A stretch of 64,000 nt of DNA from Cellulomonas sp. APG4. GTDB taxonomy: Bacteria > Actinomycetota > Actinomycetes > Actinomycetales > Cellulomonadaceae. Positions 41,514 to 50,583 of the stretch are shown here, in pieces (position 1 is the stretch's first letter; every line of letters starts with the position of its first letter). Location of the stretch: the NCBI RefSeq assembly GCF_009996735.1, contig NZ_JAACYI010000021.1:1-64000 (forward strand). The letters run 5' to 3'. The notes below the pieces were generated by a model. It worked only from the letters and a program-made list of their open reading frames with translations, ran no database searches and was not told the origin of the DNA. Made by a program: the position numbers and the translations under genes.

Positions 41514-41972
41514 ATGCGCGTCTCGGCCAAGGCGGACTACGCGGTGCGGGCGTGCGCCGAGCTCGCGATCGCGCCCGACGGCGCCCCGGTGCGGGTCGAG
41601 GACCTCGCCGCGCGCCAGGGCCTGCCGGTCACCTTCCTCGAGCGGATCATGGGTGACCTGCGCCGCGCGGGCGTCGTCGCGAGCGTGCGCGGCCGCGCGG
41701 GGGGCCACCGTCTCGCCCGCCCGGCGAGCGCCGTCGTCGTCGGCGAGATCATCCGCGCGGTCGACGGCCCGCTGCTGACCGTGCGTGACGAGCGCCCGCC
41801 GAGCCTCGAGTACGAGGGCTCGGCCGCGTCGCTGCTCGAGCTGTGGGTCGCGCTCCGGGTGAGCGTGCGCGACGTCCTCGACAAGGTGACCCTCGCGGAG
41901 CTCGTCGAGGGGCGGCTGCCGGCCCCGGTGCGTGAGCTCGCCCAGCGCGGGGGCGCCTGGGACAACCCCTGA
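41514..41972 (+). CDS. Rrf2-family transcriptional regulator
   Basis: The product is 152 aa. The N-terminal winged helix MRVSAKADYAVRACAELAIA is the Rrf2 signature, and LPVTFLERIMGDLRRAGVV followed by SVRGRAGGHRLARPA is the recognition helix and wing. The three cysteines that hold an Fe-S cluster in IscR/NsrR are absent (only one Cys, near residue 13), so it is nearer to CymR-type regulators that sense sulfur status. It is followed by a TSUP exporter, a family that moves sulfite or other sulfur compounds, which fits sulfur control. ATG 41514. Confidence 0.88.
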   Translation: MRVSAKADYAVRACAELAIAPDGAPVRVEDLAARQGLPVTFLERIMGDLRRAGVVASVRGRAGGHRLARPASAVVVGEIIRAVDGPLLTVRDERPPSLEYEGSAASLLELWVALRVSVRDVLDKVTLAELVEGRLPAPVRELAQRGGAWDNP

Positions 41973-41991
41973 CTGTCCGATTCGCCCCTTT

Positions 41992-42060
41992 TCACCCGCC
42001 CGGGTGAGCGACAAAACTGGACAAAGACGGTCAAGATGGTCGAGAGAGATCCCGACCATC
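41992..42060. promoter_or_regulatory. Two inverted repeats between Rrf2 gene and TSUP gene
   Basis: TCACCCG-CC-CGGGTGA (41992-42007) is 20 nt after the Rrf2 stop and could end transcription or bind a protein. GATGGTCG-N10-CGACCATC (42035-42060) ends 10 nt before the TSUP start codon and overlaps the expected ribosome-binding region, so a protein there, for example the Rrf2 regulator, would block expression. Confidence 0.5.
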
Positions 42061-42070
42061 GGAGACCACC

Positions 42071-42973
42071 ATGCGCACCCTCCTCGTCCTGGCCCTCGTC
42101 GGGCTCGGAGCCCAGCTCGTCGACGGGAGCCTGGGCATGGCCTACGGCGTCACGTCGACCACCCTGCTTCTCGCGGTCGGCACCAACCCCGCGGCGGCGT
42201 CGGCGACCGTGCACCTCGCCGAGATCGGCACCACCCTCGCCTCCGGCGCCGCGCACTGGCGGTTCGGCAACGTCGACTGGCGCGTCGTGCTGCGGGTCGG
42301 TGTCCCGGGCGCGATCGGCGCGTTCGCGGGTGCGACCTTCCTCTCGCGCCTGTCCACCGAGGCCGCGACGCCGGTCATGGCGCTCGTGCTCCTCGCGCTC
42401 GGTCTCTACCTGCTGGGCCGCTTCACGTTCTTCACGCTGCCCGTGGTGCGCAGCGACGTGCCCCTGCGCCGCCGCTTCCTCACGCCGCTCGGCCTGGTGG
42501 CCGGGTTCGTCGACTCGACCGGTGGCGGGGGCTGGGGCCCGGTGGGCACGCCGGCCCTGCTGGCCTCGGGCCGGCTCGAGCCGCGCAAGGTGGTCGGCTC
42601 GATCGACACGAGCGAGTTCCTCGTCGCGGTCGCGGCCTCGGCGGGCTTCCTCTTCTCGCTCGGCACCGCAGGCATCGACGGCACCTGGGCGCTCGCGCTG
42701 CTCGCCGGCGGCCTGGTGGCCGCACCGATCGCCGCGTGGCTCGTGCGCCACGTGCCCGCACGCGTGCTCGGCTCCGCCGTCGGCGGCGTGATCGTGCTGA
42801 CCAACACCCGCACGCTGCTGCGCTCGGACCTGCTCGCGGCCACGCCGTCGGTCACGGCCGTCGTCCTCGGCTCGATCGCGGCCGTCTGGGTCGCCGCCGT
42901 CGCGTGGTCCGTCCGCGCCCACCTGGCGACCCGCCGCCTCGAGCCCGTGCCCGTGGTCGTGCCGCAGCCCTGA
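42071..42973 (+). CDS. TSUP-family (TauE/SafE) exporter
   Basis: Integral membrane transporter of the sulfite/organosulfonate exporter family. The product is 300 aa with about eight hydrophobic segments. The first repeat has VGLGAQLVDGSLGMAYGVTS, and the second FVDSTGGGGWGPVGTPALL, the matching TSUP half-motif. KVVGSIDTSEFLVAVAASAGF follows. GGAG precedes ATG 42071. The Rrf2 regulator immediately upstream suggests inducible sulfur-compound efflux; the actual substrate is not shown. Confidence 0.88.
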   Translation: MRTLLVLALVGLGAQLVDGSLGMAYGVTSTTLLLAVGTNPAAASATVHLAEIGTTLASGAAHWRFGNVDWRVVLRVGVPGAIGAFAGATFLSRLSTEAATPVMALVLLALGLYLLGRFTFFTLPVVRSDVPLRRRFLTPLGLVAGFVDSTGGGGWGPVGTPALLASGRLEPRKVVGSIDTSEFLVAVAASAGFLFSLGTAGIDGTWALALLAGGLVAAPIAAWLVRHVPARVLGSAVGGVIVLTNTRTLLRSDLLAATPSVTAVVLGSIAAVWVAAVAWSVRAHLATRRLEPVPVVVPQP

Positions 42974-43022
42974 CCGGCGCAATCTGCTGGGCCTCGGCCC
43001 CGTGCAGGGGCAGACTCGCGGC

Positions 43023-44270
43023 ATGCTTCCCGACGGCCTGACCCTGCGCACCACCCGGCCCGGCGACCTGGAGCAGGTCGCGGCGCTCCTCGTCGACCGG
43101 GGTGAGGAGGGGGACGACGTCGATCACCGCCTGGTGGTGGAGGACCCCGCCGCCGGGTGGGGGACGAGCGCGGTCGTCGTCGACGGGGACCGCGTGGTCG
43201 CGACCGCGACGCTGCTCGACGAGACGGTGCGGGTGGGGGACGTGGTGCTGCCCGCGGGCCAGGTCGAGCTGGTCGCGACGCACGAGGACCACGAGGGTCG
43301 CGGCCTCATGCGCGCGCTCATGGAGTGGGCGCACGAGCTCTCGGCGACGCGCGGCCACCTCCTCCAGGTGATGATCGGGATCCCGTACGTGTACCGACGC
43401 TTCGGCTACGAGTACGCGATCGACATGCCGCCCGCCCGCGAGGTGGTGGACCTGCCCGAGCCGCTCGGGCCGGGTGAGCCGGGTCCGTACCGGCTTCGCC
43501 CCGCCGAGGCCGACGACGTCGACGCCCTCGCCGGGCTCCAGGACCTCGCCCAGCAGCCCTACGACGTCGCCGTCGCGCACCCGCGTGCCCGCTGGGACTG
43601 GCTGCGCGGCACCCCGGCGAGCGCGCTGTGGGTGCTCGTGCGCCGTGGCGCCGCGGAGCAGGACGGCGAGCACGAGGAGGTGGTCGCGAGCGTGCGGCTG
43701 CGCTCCGACGACGGCGCCGTGCTGCTCGCCGACCCCGCCGCCCGGGACGACGACGCGGCCGACGCGCTGCTGCGCGCCGTCGTCGGCCTGCGCCCGGGCG
43801 AGCAGCTGCGCGTGGTGCACCGTGAGCTCACCGTGACGGGTCGCCGCTGGGCCGCCCGGCTCGGCCCCGCGAGCGAGTACCCCGAGCAGTACTACGTGCG
43901 TGTCCCGGCGCTCGGCCCGGTGCTCGACGCGTTGCGCCCGGTGCTGACGCGGCGCCTGTCCGAGGCCGGCCTCGACCGCACGGGCACCGAGATCCTGGTG
44001 TCGACCTTCGCCGAGCACGTCCGGATCCCGGTGGCGGACGACGGCGCGCTCGGTACGCCGCAGGTGGGCGGACGGCTGCAGTGGCCCGCCTCACTGGGCG
44101 GCGCGGGCGTGGCGCCCGACCAGCTCGGGGCGCTGCTCCTGGGCTGCGGCATGCACGCGCTCGCGCGCCGCCGCCCCGACGTCTACCCGGGCCCCGACCC
44201 GGAGCTCTACGACACGCTCTTCCCGCCGGTGCGCGGCGACGTCCTGAGCTTCTACCTCCCCTGGGACTGA
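43023..44270 (+). CDS. GNAT acetyltransferase with sterol-carrier-like C-terminus (Eis-like)
   Basis: The product is 415 aa. The first GNAT domain (about 1-150) has QVELVATHEDHEGRGLMRAL with the CoA-binding loop and IGIPYVYRRFGYEYAIDMPP. A second GNAT-like half lies at about 160-290. A C-terminal SCP2-like domain (about 300-410) ends GDVLSFYLPWD. This three-part layout resembles Eis-type acetyltransferases, some of which modify aminoglycosides; that activity is not shown here. ATG 43023. A nested hairpin begins at its stop codon. Confidence 0.8.
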   Translation: MLPDGLTLRTTRPGDLEQVAALLVDRGEEGDDVDHRLVVEDPAAGWGTSAVVVDGDRVVATATLLDETVRVGDVVLPAGQVELVATHEDHEGRGLMRALMEWAHELSATRGHLLQVMIGIPYVYRRFGYEYAIDMPPAREVVDLPEPLGPGEPGPYRLRPAEADDVDALAGLQDLAQQPYDVAVAHPRARWDWLRGTPASALWVLVRRGAAEQDGEHEEVVASVRLRSDDGAVLLADPAARDDDAADALLRAVVGLRPGEQLRVVHRELTVTGRRWAARLGPASEYPEQYYVRVPALGPVLDALRPVLTRRLSEAGLDRTGTEILVSTFAEHVRIPVADDGALGTPQVGGRLQWPASLGGAGVAPDQLGALLLGCGMHALARRRPDVYPGPDPELYDTLFPPVRGDVLSFYLPWD

Positions 44271-44316
44271 GGTGTGGAGACTTCCTCACGCATAGCGTGA
44301 GCAACTCTCCACACCT
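44270..44316. terminator. Nested inverted repeat / terminator between GNAT gene and hemL
   Basis: Outer arms AGGTGTGGAGA and TCTCCACACCT (11 bp, perfect) enclose an inner hairpin CTCACGC-ATA-GCGTGAG (7 bp). It begins on the GNAT stop codon and ends 7 nt before the hemL stop, so it can terminate both. Its GTGTGGAGACTTCC core also resembles repeats at 54609-54703. Confidence 0.7.
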
Positions 44317-44322
44317 CGGTGG

Positions 44323-45624
44323 CTAGGCCGCCGCGCGCGCGGCCGCGGGGAGGGCGTCGAGGATCCGCGTCAGGGCGTCGTCGTCGTGGGCGGCCGTGAC
44401 GAACCAGGCTTCGTAGGCCGAGGGCGGCAGGGCGACGCCCGCCTCGAGCATCGCGTGGAAGAAGCGGCGGTGGGCCGCGACGTCCTGCGCCTGCGCGGCC
44501 GCGTAGTCGCGCACGCCGTCGCGCGCGGGGGCCTCGCCCAGGAACGGCGAGAACAGGTTGCCCGCGTGCTGCACCACGTGCGGCACCCCGGCCTCGGCGA
44601 ACGCGTGCCCGACGGCGTCGCGCAACCTCGCCGCGGTCGCGTCGAGCCGTGCGTAGACGGCGTCGTCGGCCAGGCGCAGCGTCGCGAGGCCCGCGGCCAC
44701 GGCCACGGGGTTCCCGCTGAGCGTGCCCGCCTGGTACACCGGGCCTGCGGGCGCGAGCTGGTCCATCACGGTGGCCGGCCCGCCGAGCGCCGCGACCGGC
44801 AGGCCGCCGCCGATGACCTTGCCGAACGTCACAAGGTCCGGCTCCCAGCCCTCGGCCGCACCCTCGAGGCCCCACCACCCGGCCGGGCCCACGCGGAAGC
44901 CCGTGAGCACCTCGTCGAGGATCAGCAGCGCGCCGTGCTCGGCCGTGATCCGGCGCAGCGCGGCGTTGAAGCCGGGCGCGGGCGGCACCACGCCCATGTT
45001 CGCGGGTGCGGCCTCGGTGATCACCGCGGCGATGCGCGGGCCGTGCACCGCGAACGCGTCGGCCACCGCGTCGGGGTCGTTGTACGGCAGCACCAGGGTC
45101 TCGGCAGCCGTCGCCTCGGTCACGCCCGCGGAGCCCGGCAGGCCCAGGGTCGCGACGCCCGAGCCTGCGGCGGCCAGCAGGCCGTCGGAGTGCCCGTGGT
45201 AGCAGCCCGCGAACTTGACCACGAGCGGCCGGCCGGTCACGCCGCGCGCGAGCCGCACCGCCGTCATGGTCGCTTCGGTACCCGTCGAGACCAGCCGGAG
45301 CCGCTCGGTGAACGGCACGCGCCGGCGCACCTCCTCGGCGAGCTCGACCTCGGCCAGGGTCGGTGCGCCGAACGAGAGCCCGCGCGCGGCGGCCTCCTGC
45401 ACGGCCGCGACCACCTCGGGGTGCGCGTGGCCCAGGATCGCCGGGCCCCACGACGCGACGAGGTCCACGTACTCGTGGCCCTCGACGTCGGTCACGTACG
45501 GGCCGCGCGCGCTCGCGAGGAACCGCGGGTCGCCGCCCACCGAGCCGTACGCGCGCACGGGCGAGCTCACGCCTCCGGGCAGCGCGAGCCGCGCCCGCTC
45601 GAACGCGTCGTGGTTGGTCGTCAT
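44323..45624 (-). CDS. hemL: Glutamate-1-semialdehyde 2,1-aminomutase
   Basis: PLP enzyme that converts glutamate-1-semialdehyde to 5-aminolevulinate, the second dedicated step of haem synthesis. The product is 433 aa. It has [22 protein letters not shown] at the N-terminus (core shown), the substrate-binding region [19 protein letters not shown], and [14 protein letters not shown]. The PLP lysine is in [20 protein letters not shown] (about residue 264). ATG 45624 overlaps the hemB stop by 4 nt. Last gene of the minus-strand haem operon. Confidence 0.96.
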   Translation of the reverse strand: MTTNHDAFERARLALPGGVSSPVRAYGSVGGDPRFLASARGPYVTDVEGHEYVDLVASWGPAILGHAHPEVVAAVQEAAARGLSFGAPTLAEVELAEEVRRRVPFTERLRLVSTGTEATMTAVRLARGVTGRPLVVKFAGCYHGHSDGLLAAAGSGVATLGLPGSAGVTEATAAETLVLPYNDPDAVADAFAVHGPRIAAVITEAAPANMGVVPPAPGFNAALRRITAEHGALLILDEVLTGFRVGPAGWWGLEGAAEGWEPDLVTFGKVIGGGLPVAALGGPATVMDQLAPAGPVYQAGTLSGNPVAVAAGLATLRLADDAVYARLDATAARLRDAVGHAFAEAGVPHVVQHAGNLFSPFLGEAPARDGVRDYAAAQAQDVAAHRRFFHAMLEAGVALPPSAYEAWFVTAAHDDDALTRILDALPAAARAAA

Positions 45625-46616
45625 GCGTGTCCCTCCCGCAGCCATCCGGCCAGCTCGGTCGCCCAGTACGTCAGCACGGCGTCGGCCCCCGCACGGCGGA
45701 TGCCCAGCACCGACTCGGTGATCGCCCCGCGTCGGTCGATCCATCCCTGCGCGGCCGCGGCCTCGACCATCGCGTACTCACCCGACACCTGGTACGCCCA
45801 CACCGGCACGTCGCTCATCGCGGCGACCTCGGCGAGCACGTCGAGGTAGGAGCCCGCGGGCTTGACCATCACGACGTCCGCACCCTCGGCGAGGTCGAGC
45901 TCGACCTCGCGCAGACCCTCGCGACGGTTCGCCGGGTCCAGCTGGTAGGTGCGCCGGTCGCCGGTCAGCGCCGAGTCGACCGCCTCGCGGAACGGACCGT
46001 AGAACGCCGAGGCGTACTTGGCCGCGTACGCGAGCAGGACGACGTCGTCGTGCCCGGCCGCGTCGAGCGCGTCGCGCACCGCCGCCACCTGGCCGTCCAT
46101 CATCCCGCTGAGGCCGAGCAGGTGGGCGCCGGCCTCGGCCTGGGCGACCGCCATCTGCCCGTAGATCTCGAGCGTCGCGTCGTTGTCGACCGTGCCCTCG
46201 CGCCCTGGCCGGGAGTCGAGCACGCCGCAGTGGCCGTGGTCGGTGAACTCGTCGAGGCACAGGTCCGCCTGGACGACGAGCGCGTCACCCACCTCGGCGA
46301 CGACGTCGCGCAGGGCCGCGTTGAGCACGCCGTCGGGCCGGCACGCGGCGGTGCCGGTCGCGTCGCGCTCGGCGGGCACGCCGAACAGCATCACGCCGCC
46401 CACGCCCGCCGCCGCGGCCTCGGTCACGGCGCGGCGCAGGCTGTCGCGCGTGTGCTGCACCTGGCCGGGCATCGAGGTGATCGGCACGGGCTCGGTCGCG
46501 TCCTCACGCACGAACATCGGCAGCACGAGCTGCGCGGGCTGCACGTGGGTCTCGGCGACCAGGCGCCGCAGCGCCGGGGTGCGGCGCAGGCGGCGGGGTC
46601 GGACGGGCATGCTCAT
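45621..46616 (-). CDS. hemB: Delta-aminolevulinic acid dehydratase
   Basis: Condenses two 5-aminolevulinate molecules to porphobilinogen. The product is 331 aa. The two Schiff-base lysines are in [16 protein letters not shown] and [14 protein letters not shown]. The metal-site segment reads [14 protein letters not shown]. It keeps the first and third Cys of the zinc site but has Asp in place of the second, a mixed type common in actinobacteria. ATG 46616 ([12 protein letters not shown]) is chosen; the frame is open upstream but runs antisense-like through hemD. The start overlaps the hemD stop by 4 nt. Confidence 0.96.
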   Translation of the reverse strand: MSMPVRPRRLRRTPALRRLVAETHVQPAQLVLPMFVREDATEPVPITSMPGQVQHTRDSLRRAVTEAAAAGVGGVMLFGVPAERDATGTAACRPDGVLNAALRDVVAEVGDALVVQADLCLDEFTDHGHCGVLDSRPGREGTVDNDATLEIYGQMAVAQAEAGAHLLGLSGMMDGQVAAVRDALDAAGHDDVVLLAYAAKYASAFYGPFREAVDSALTGDRRTYQLDPANRREGLREVELDLAEGADVVMVKPAGSYLDVLAEVAAMSDVPVWAYQVSGEYAMVEAAAAQGWIDRRGAITESVLGIRRAGADAVLTYWATELAGWLREGHA

Positions 46617-47473
46617 GGGCGCTCCTCGTCGACACGTGGGTCGGGGGTGGGCTGGTCGTGGTCGTGGGCCTGCTCGGCGAGGTGGGTCGCGAGGGCCTCG
46701 ACCATGTCCTCGGCCGAGGCGTGCGCGGGACGCACGTGCACGGCGAGACCGGCGTCGAGGGCCGCACGCTCGGTGCGCGGGCCGATGCAGCACACGGTTG
46801 TGGCGGCGGGCGGCGCGCCCACCAGCTCGAGCAGCGCCGTCACGGTGCTCGCCGAGCTCAGCAGCACGGCGTCGAACCCGCCGTCGCGCCACGCGGTGCG
46901 CACGGCCTCGTCGGGGGTGTCACCCGTGACGGTGCGGTAGGCGATCACCTCGTCCACCTGCCACCCCGCGGCGCGCAGCCCGTCGACGAGGGTCGGCTCG
47001 GCGAGGTCGGAGTGCGGCGCGAGCACGCGCAGCTGCGCAGCCGACGACGGCGTCGCGGCGGGTGCGGGGAACTCGGCCACCAGCCCGCGCGCCGAGCGTT
47101 CACCCGTGGGCACCAGGTCCGGCGTCACGCCCGCGCGCTCGAGGGCACGCGCGGTGCCCGGCCCGACGGCGGCGACGCGCGCCCCGCCCAGGACGCGTGG
47201 CAGCACGTCGGCGGGGGTGCCCGGGGCGACGGTGACGGCGCGTGCGGACAGCGCGGCCACCGTGGTCGCGCTCGTCACGGTGAGCCACGCGTACCGGCCG
47301 GCCGCGAGATGCAGGATCGCGTCGTCGACGTCCTCCACGTCCGGTGCGTCCTCGAAGCGGAGCATCGGCAGCACGACGGCCTGCGCACCCTCGGCCTCGA
47401 GCAGCGCGCCCACGCGCTCACCCCACTCGCCCCCGCGCGGCACCAGCACGCGGCGGCCCGTGAGCCGCCCCAC
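46613..47473 (-). CDS. hemD: Uroporphyrinogen-III synthase
   Basis: Closes hydroxymethylbilane with D-ring inversion to uroporphyrinogen III. The product is 286 aa from GTG 47473, 1 nt after the hemC stop. Two Rossmann-like lobes are visible: [25 protein letters not shown] and [14 protein letters not shown] in the first half, then [24 protein letters not shown] and [20 protein letters not shown]. No DNA-binding extension is present, unlike the HemD-like protein in the nir operon. Low sequence conservation is usual for HemD; operon position supports the call. Confidence 0.92.
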   Translation of the reverse strand: MGRLTGRRVLVPRGGEWGERVGALLEAEGAQAVVLPMLRFEDAPDVEDVDDAILHLAAGRYAWLTVTSATTVAALSARAVTVAPGTPADVLPRVLGGARVAAVGPGTARALERAGVTPDLVPTGERSARGLVAEFPAPAATPSSAAQLRVLAPHSDLAEPTLVDGLRAAGWQVDEVIAYRTVTGDTPDEAVRTAWRDGGFDAVLLSSASTVTALLELVGAPPAATTVCCIGPRTERAALDAGLAVHVRPAHASAEDMVEALATHLAEQAHDHDQPTPDPRVDEERP

Positions 47474-47474
47474 G

Positions 47475-48473
47475 TCAGCGCCGCCCGTCGACGAGGGGGG
47501 CGAGCTCGGCCGCGCCGTCGTCGAGCAGGCGGTGCGCGACGTCGGCGCCCAGGCGGACGGCGACCTCGAGGGCCCAGACCGGTGCCTGCGGGTCGTGGTG
47601 CGTCGCGCCGTCGACACCCACGACGCCGTGCGGGAGGGGCAGACGCTGCTCGGTGCGCACCTGCGCACCGCCGTCGGGCCGGCACACCACGGCCTCGAGC
47701 ACCAGGTCACCGGCCTCGACCCGGGCGAGCGCCCCGATCGGCGCGGCGCAGCCGGCCTCGAGGGTTGCGAGCAGCGAGCGCTCGGCGGTCACCTCGAGCC
47801 GTGAGGTCAGGTCGTCGAGCCGCGCGACCAGCTCGCCCAGCTCGTCGCCCGCGCGCACCTCGACGGCGAGCGCACCCTGCCCGGGGGCGGGGGTCAGCAC
47901 GTGCCGGTCGAGCACCTCGCTCGCGACACCGATCATGCCGAGGCGCTCGAGCCCGGCCGCCGCGAGCACGACGGCGTCCAGGTCGCCCGGCCCGTCGTGG
48001 CCCAGGCCGGGCACGCGGCCCAGGCGCGTGCCGACGTTGCCGCGGATGTCGACCACCTCGAGGTCGAGCCGTGCCGCGCGCAGCTGGGCCGCCCGCCGCG
48101 GCGAACCGGTGCCCACACGGGCGCCGTCGGGCAGGTCCTTCAGATGCATCCCGTCGCGTGCGCACAGCGCGTCACGGGGCTCCTCACGCGCGGGGACCGC
48201 AGCGAGCGCGAGGCCGGGGGCGGGCGCCGTCGGGAGGTCCTTGAGCGAGTGCACCGCGAGGTCGCAGCGGTCCTCGAGGAGGGCCTCGCGCAGGGCCGCG
48301 ACGAAGACGCCCGCCCCGCCCAGCGCTGCGAGCGAGCCGCGCAGTCGGTCGCCCTCGGTGCGGATCGTGACGAGCTCGACCTCACCGGTGCCCAGCAGCC
48401 ACCCGAGGGCGTCGGCGACGTGACCCGACTGGGTCGTCGCCAGCAGGCTCCCGCGCGTGCCGAGCCGGATCAC
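47475..48473 (-). CDS. hemC: Porphobilinogen deaminase (hydroxymethylbilane synthase)
   Basis: Polymerises four porphobilinogens to hydroxymethylbilane. The product is 332 aa. It begins MIRLGTRGSLLATTQSGHVA and shows AVHSLKDLPTAPAPGL, RVGTGSPRRAAQL and DIRGNVGTRL. The Cys that carries the dipyrromethane cofactor is in LEAGCAAPIGALA (about residue 250). GTG 48473 overlaps the hemH stop by 4 nt. Confidence 0.96.
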   Translation of the reverse strand: MIRLGTRGSLLATTQSGHVADALGWLLGTGEVELVTIRTEGDRLRGSLAALGGAGVFVAALREALLEDRCDLAVHSLKDLPTAPAPGLALAAVPAREEPRDALCARDGMHLKDLPDGARVGTGSPRRAAQLRAARLDLEVVDIRGNVGTRLGRVPGLGHDGPGDLDAVVLAAAGLERLGMIGVASEVLDRHVLTPAPGQGALAVEVRAGDELGELVARLDDLTSRLEVTAERSLLATLEAGCAAPIGALARVEAGDLVLEAVVCRPDGGAQVRTEQRLPLPHGVVGVDGATHHDPQAPVWALEVAVRLGADVAHRLLDDGAAELAPLVDGRR

Positions 48474-49594
48474 GGCGCGAGGCCTGCCACGGCGGGTCGC
48501 ACCTCACGGCCGGCGCAGCAGCCGGGACGGCACACGTCGTACCAGGGGCCGAGGGCGGTCAGGGCGGGGCGCACCCCACCATCCTGGCCCTCGACCCGCT
48601 CGGTGACGAGGTCCACGAGCCCGCGCACGAACGCCGGGTCCACCCCGGGGGTCGGCACGCGCTCGGCCCACAGGTCCGCCTCACGCGCCGTCGTGAGCGC
48701 CTCCTCGTCGAGGTCCCACAGCACCTCCATGTGGTCCGACACGAAGCCGAGCGGCACGATCACCACGGCCTTCGTGCCCTGCCCGGCGAGCTCGGTGATC
48801 GCGTCGTTGACGTCGGGCTCGAGCCACGGGGTGCTCGGGGCGCCGCTGCGCGACTGGTAGACGAGCGACCAGGGCACGTCGCGTCCGACGGCGGTCATGA
48901 CCACCTCGGCCACCGCGCGGTGCTGCGCGCCGTAGGCGCCCTCGGGGCCCAGCTCGGCCTCGGGCGGCCCCGACGCGAGCGCGGCCTGCGTGGGGATCGA
49001 GTGGGTCACGAAGAGCACGTGCGTGCTCGCGAGGTCCACACCGCCCTGCTCGGCGCGCTCGAGCGCACCCTGGACGCCGTCGACGAACGGTGCGACGAAG
49101 CCCGGGTGGTCGAAGTACTGGCGCACCTTGTCGATGTGCATCTCACCGGCGAGGCCCGTCTCCTCGAGAGCGCGCGCGAGGTCCTCGCGGTACTGGCGGC
49201 AGCCCGAGTAGGACGAGTAGGCGCTGGTCACGACGGCGAGCAGGCGGCGGTGGCCCGCGGCGTGCGCCTCGCGCAGCGCGTCGGTGAGGTACGGGTCCCA
49301 GTTGCGGTTGCCCCAGAGCACGGGCAGCTCGAGGCCGCGCTGGTCGATCTCGGCCTGGAGGGCTGCGCGGAGCGCCCGGTTCTGGTCGTTGATCGGGCTC
49401 ACGCCGCCGAACGCGCGGTAGTGGTGCGCGACCTCCTCGAGGCGCTCATCCGGGATGCCGCGGCCGCGTGTGACGTTGCGCAGGAAGGGCAGCACGTCGT
49501 CCTGGCCCTCGGGGCCGCCGAACGAGACGAGCAGCACGGCGTCGTAGGCGCTCGGGGCCTCGGGCTCGGCGTGGGGCAGGGACTCGGGGTTCAC
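48470..49594 (-). CDS. hemH: Coproporphyrin III ferrochelatase
   Basis: Inserts Fe2+ into coproporphyrin III in the actinobacterial/Firmicute route (also called CpfC). The product is 374 aa. It has YDAVLLVSFGGPEGQDDV, HHYRAFGGVSPINDQNRAL, VTSAYSSYSGCRQYRED, FVTHSIPTQAAL and VVIVPLGFVSDHMEVLWDLD. One internal Cys (SGC) and three near the C-terminus (VCRPGCCAG) match the pattern that ligates a [2Fe-2S] cluster in actinobacterial ferrochelatases. GTG 49594 is chosen because GGAGGT lies 6 nt before it; GTG 49630 is a weaker alternative. Confidence 0.95.
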   Translation of the reverse strand: MNPESLPHAEPEAPSAYDAVLLVSFGGPEGQDDVLPFLRNVTRGRGIPDERLEEVAHHYRAFGGVSPINDQNRALRAALQAEIDQRGLELPVLWGNRNWDPYLTDALREAHAAGHRRLLAVVTSAYSSYSGCRQYREDLARALEETGLAGEMHIDKVRQYFDHPGFVAPFVDGVQGALERAEQGGVDLASTHVLFVTHSIPTQAALASGPPEAELGPEGAYGAQHRAVAEVVMTAVGRDVPWSLVYQSRSGAPSTPWLEPDVNDAITELAGQGTKAVVIVPLGFVSDHMEVLWDLDEEALTTAREADLWAERVPTPGVDPAFVRGLVDLVTERVEGQDGGVRPALTALGPWYDVCRPGCCAGREVRPAVAGLAP

Positions 49595-49626
49595 GGCGGC
49601 ACCTCCGGTGGGCAGGGTCGGGGCGC

Positions 49627-50337
49627 TCACAGCACGACCCCCGCGACCTCGTCGGCCTCGATGCGTCGGCCCGTGTAGAACGGGACCTCCTCGCGCACGT
49701 GGCGGCGGGCGTCGGTGGCGCGCAGGTCGCGCATGAGGTCCACCAGGTCCACGAGGTCGTCGGCCTCGAGGCCCAGGAGCCACTCGTAGTCGCCCAGCGA
49801 GAACGCGGCGACGGTGTTCGAGAGCACCTGGGAGAACACGCGCCCCTTGCGGCCGTGCTCGGCGAGCATCGCGCGGCGCTCGTCGGTGGGCAGCAGGTAC
49901 CACTCGTACGAGCGGACGAAGGGGTAGACCGTCAGCCAGTCCTTGGGCTGCGTGTCGCGCATGTACGCGGGCTCGTGGTTCGCGCTGAACTCGGCCGTGC
50001 GGTGCACGCCCATCGCGGACCACGAGGGCAGCAGGGCCTCGAGCTCGGTGGTGCGGCGCAGGCGACGGATCTCGGCCTGGAGCGCCTCCGCGCTCTGCCC
50101 GGTGAGCCAGACCATCAGGTCCGCGTCCGCGCGCAGGCCCGAGACGTCGTACAGCCCGCGGAGCGTCACGCCGTCGGGCGTCTGAGCGGCAGCGTCGGCG
50201 AGCACCGGCCCGGTCCCGGTGGGGGTCGCGACCGGTGCGCCGGCGGGGCGGCGCAGCACGGTCCACAGGGTCCAGGCACCCGCGTCGGGAGCCGCGGGCG
50301 AGTCGTAGGAGGACGCAGCAGGGCTGGGCTCGGTCAT
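49627..50337 (-). CDS. hemQ: Coproheme decarboxylase (HemQ/ChdC)
   Basis: Chlorite dismutase-like enzyme that decarboxylates coproheme to haem b, the last step of the coproporphyrin-dependent pathway. The product is 236 aa. It includes LYDVSGLRADADLMVWLTG, SANHEPAYMRD, the catalytic-Tyr region WLTVYPFVRSYEWYLL, and the proximal-His region MLAEHGRKGRVFSQVLSNTV. Its presence fixes the pathway type. ATG 50337 with GGAGAC upstream. It begins a sub-operon (hemQ to hemL) separated from hemY by 381 nt. Confidence 0.95.
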   Translation of the reverse strand: MTEPSPAASSYDSPAAPDAGAWTLWTVLRRPAGAPVATPTGTGPVLADAAAQTPDGVTLRGLYDVSGLRADADLMVWLTGQSAEALQAEIRRLRRTTELEALLPSWSAMGVHRTAEFSANHEPAYMRDTQPKDWLTVYPFVRSYEWYLLPTDERRAMLAEHGRKGRVFSQVLSNTVAAFSLGDYEWLLGLEADDLVDLVDLMRDLRATDARRHVREEVPFYTGRRIEADEVAGVVL

Positions 50338-50400
50338 GGCCCAAAGTCTCCGTCAGGAGTCGCGAATGCGGAAATCGAACGGGGCCCGGGAACCCGGCCA

Positions 50401-50443
50401 GAATGTTCTGACAATGCGTCAGAACATTCCGACGAATTGTCAG
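50401..50443. promoter_or_regulatory. Overlapping inverted repeats upstream of hemQ
   Basis: GAATGTTCTGAC-AATGC-GTCAGAACATTC (50401-50429) is a perfect 12-bp dyad. A second dyad, CTGACAAT (50408-50415) with ATTGTCAG (50436-50443), uses part of the same bases. Together they give three CTGACAA-like half-sites 64-106 nt before the hemQ start, typical of a cooperative operator. A related sequence lies before hemA (53179-53202). Confidence 0.55.
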
Positions 50444-50583
50444 GTCGCACATTTCCGTGACCCGCCTCACAACGCCCACCCCGCCGCCCCGGACCCCACC
50501 CCCGCCGCCCCGGGCCCCAGTCACTCACCGACCCCGGCCCCACGGACCCCGACCCCACCCCCGACCCCGCCTCCACTCGCGAA

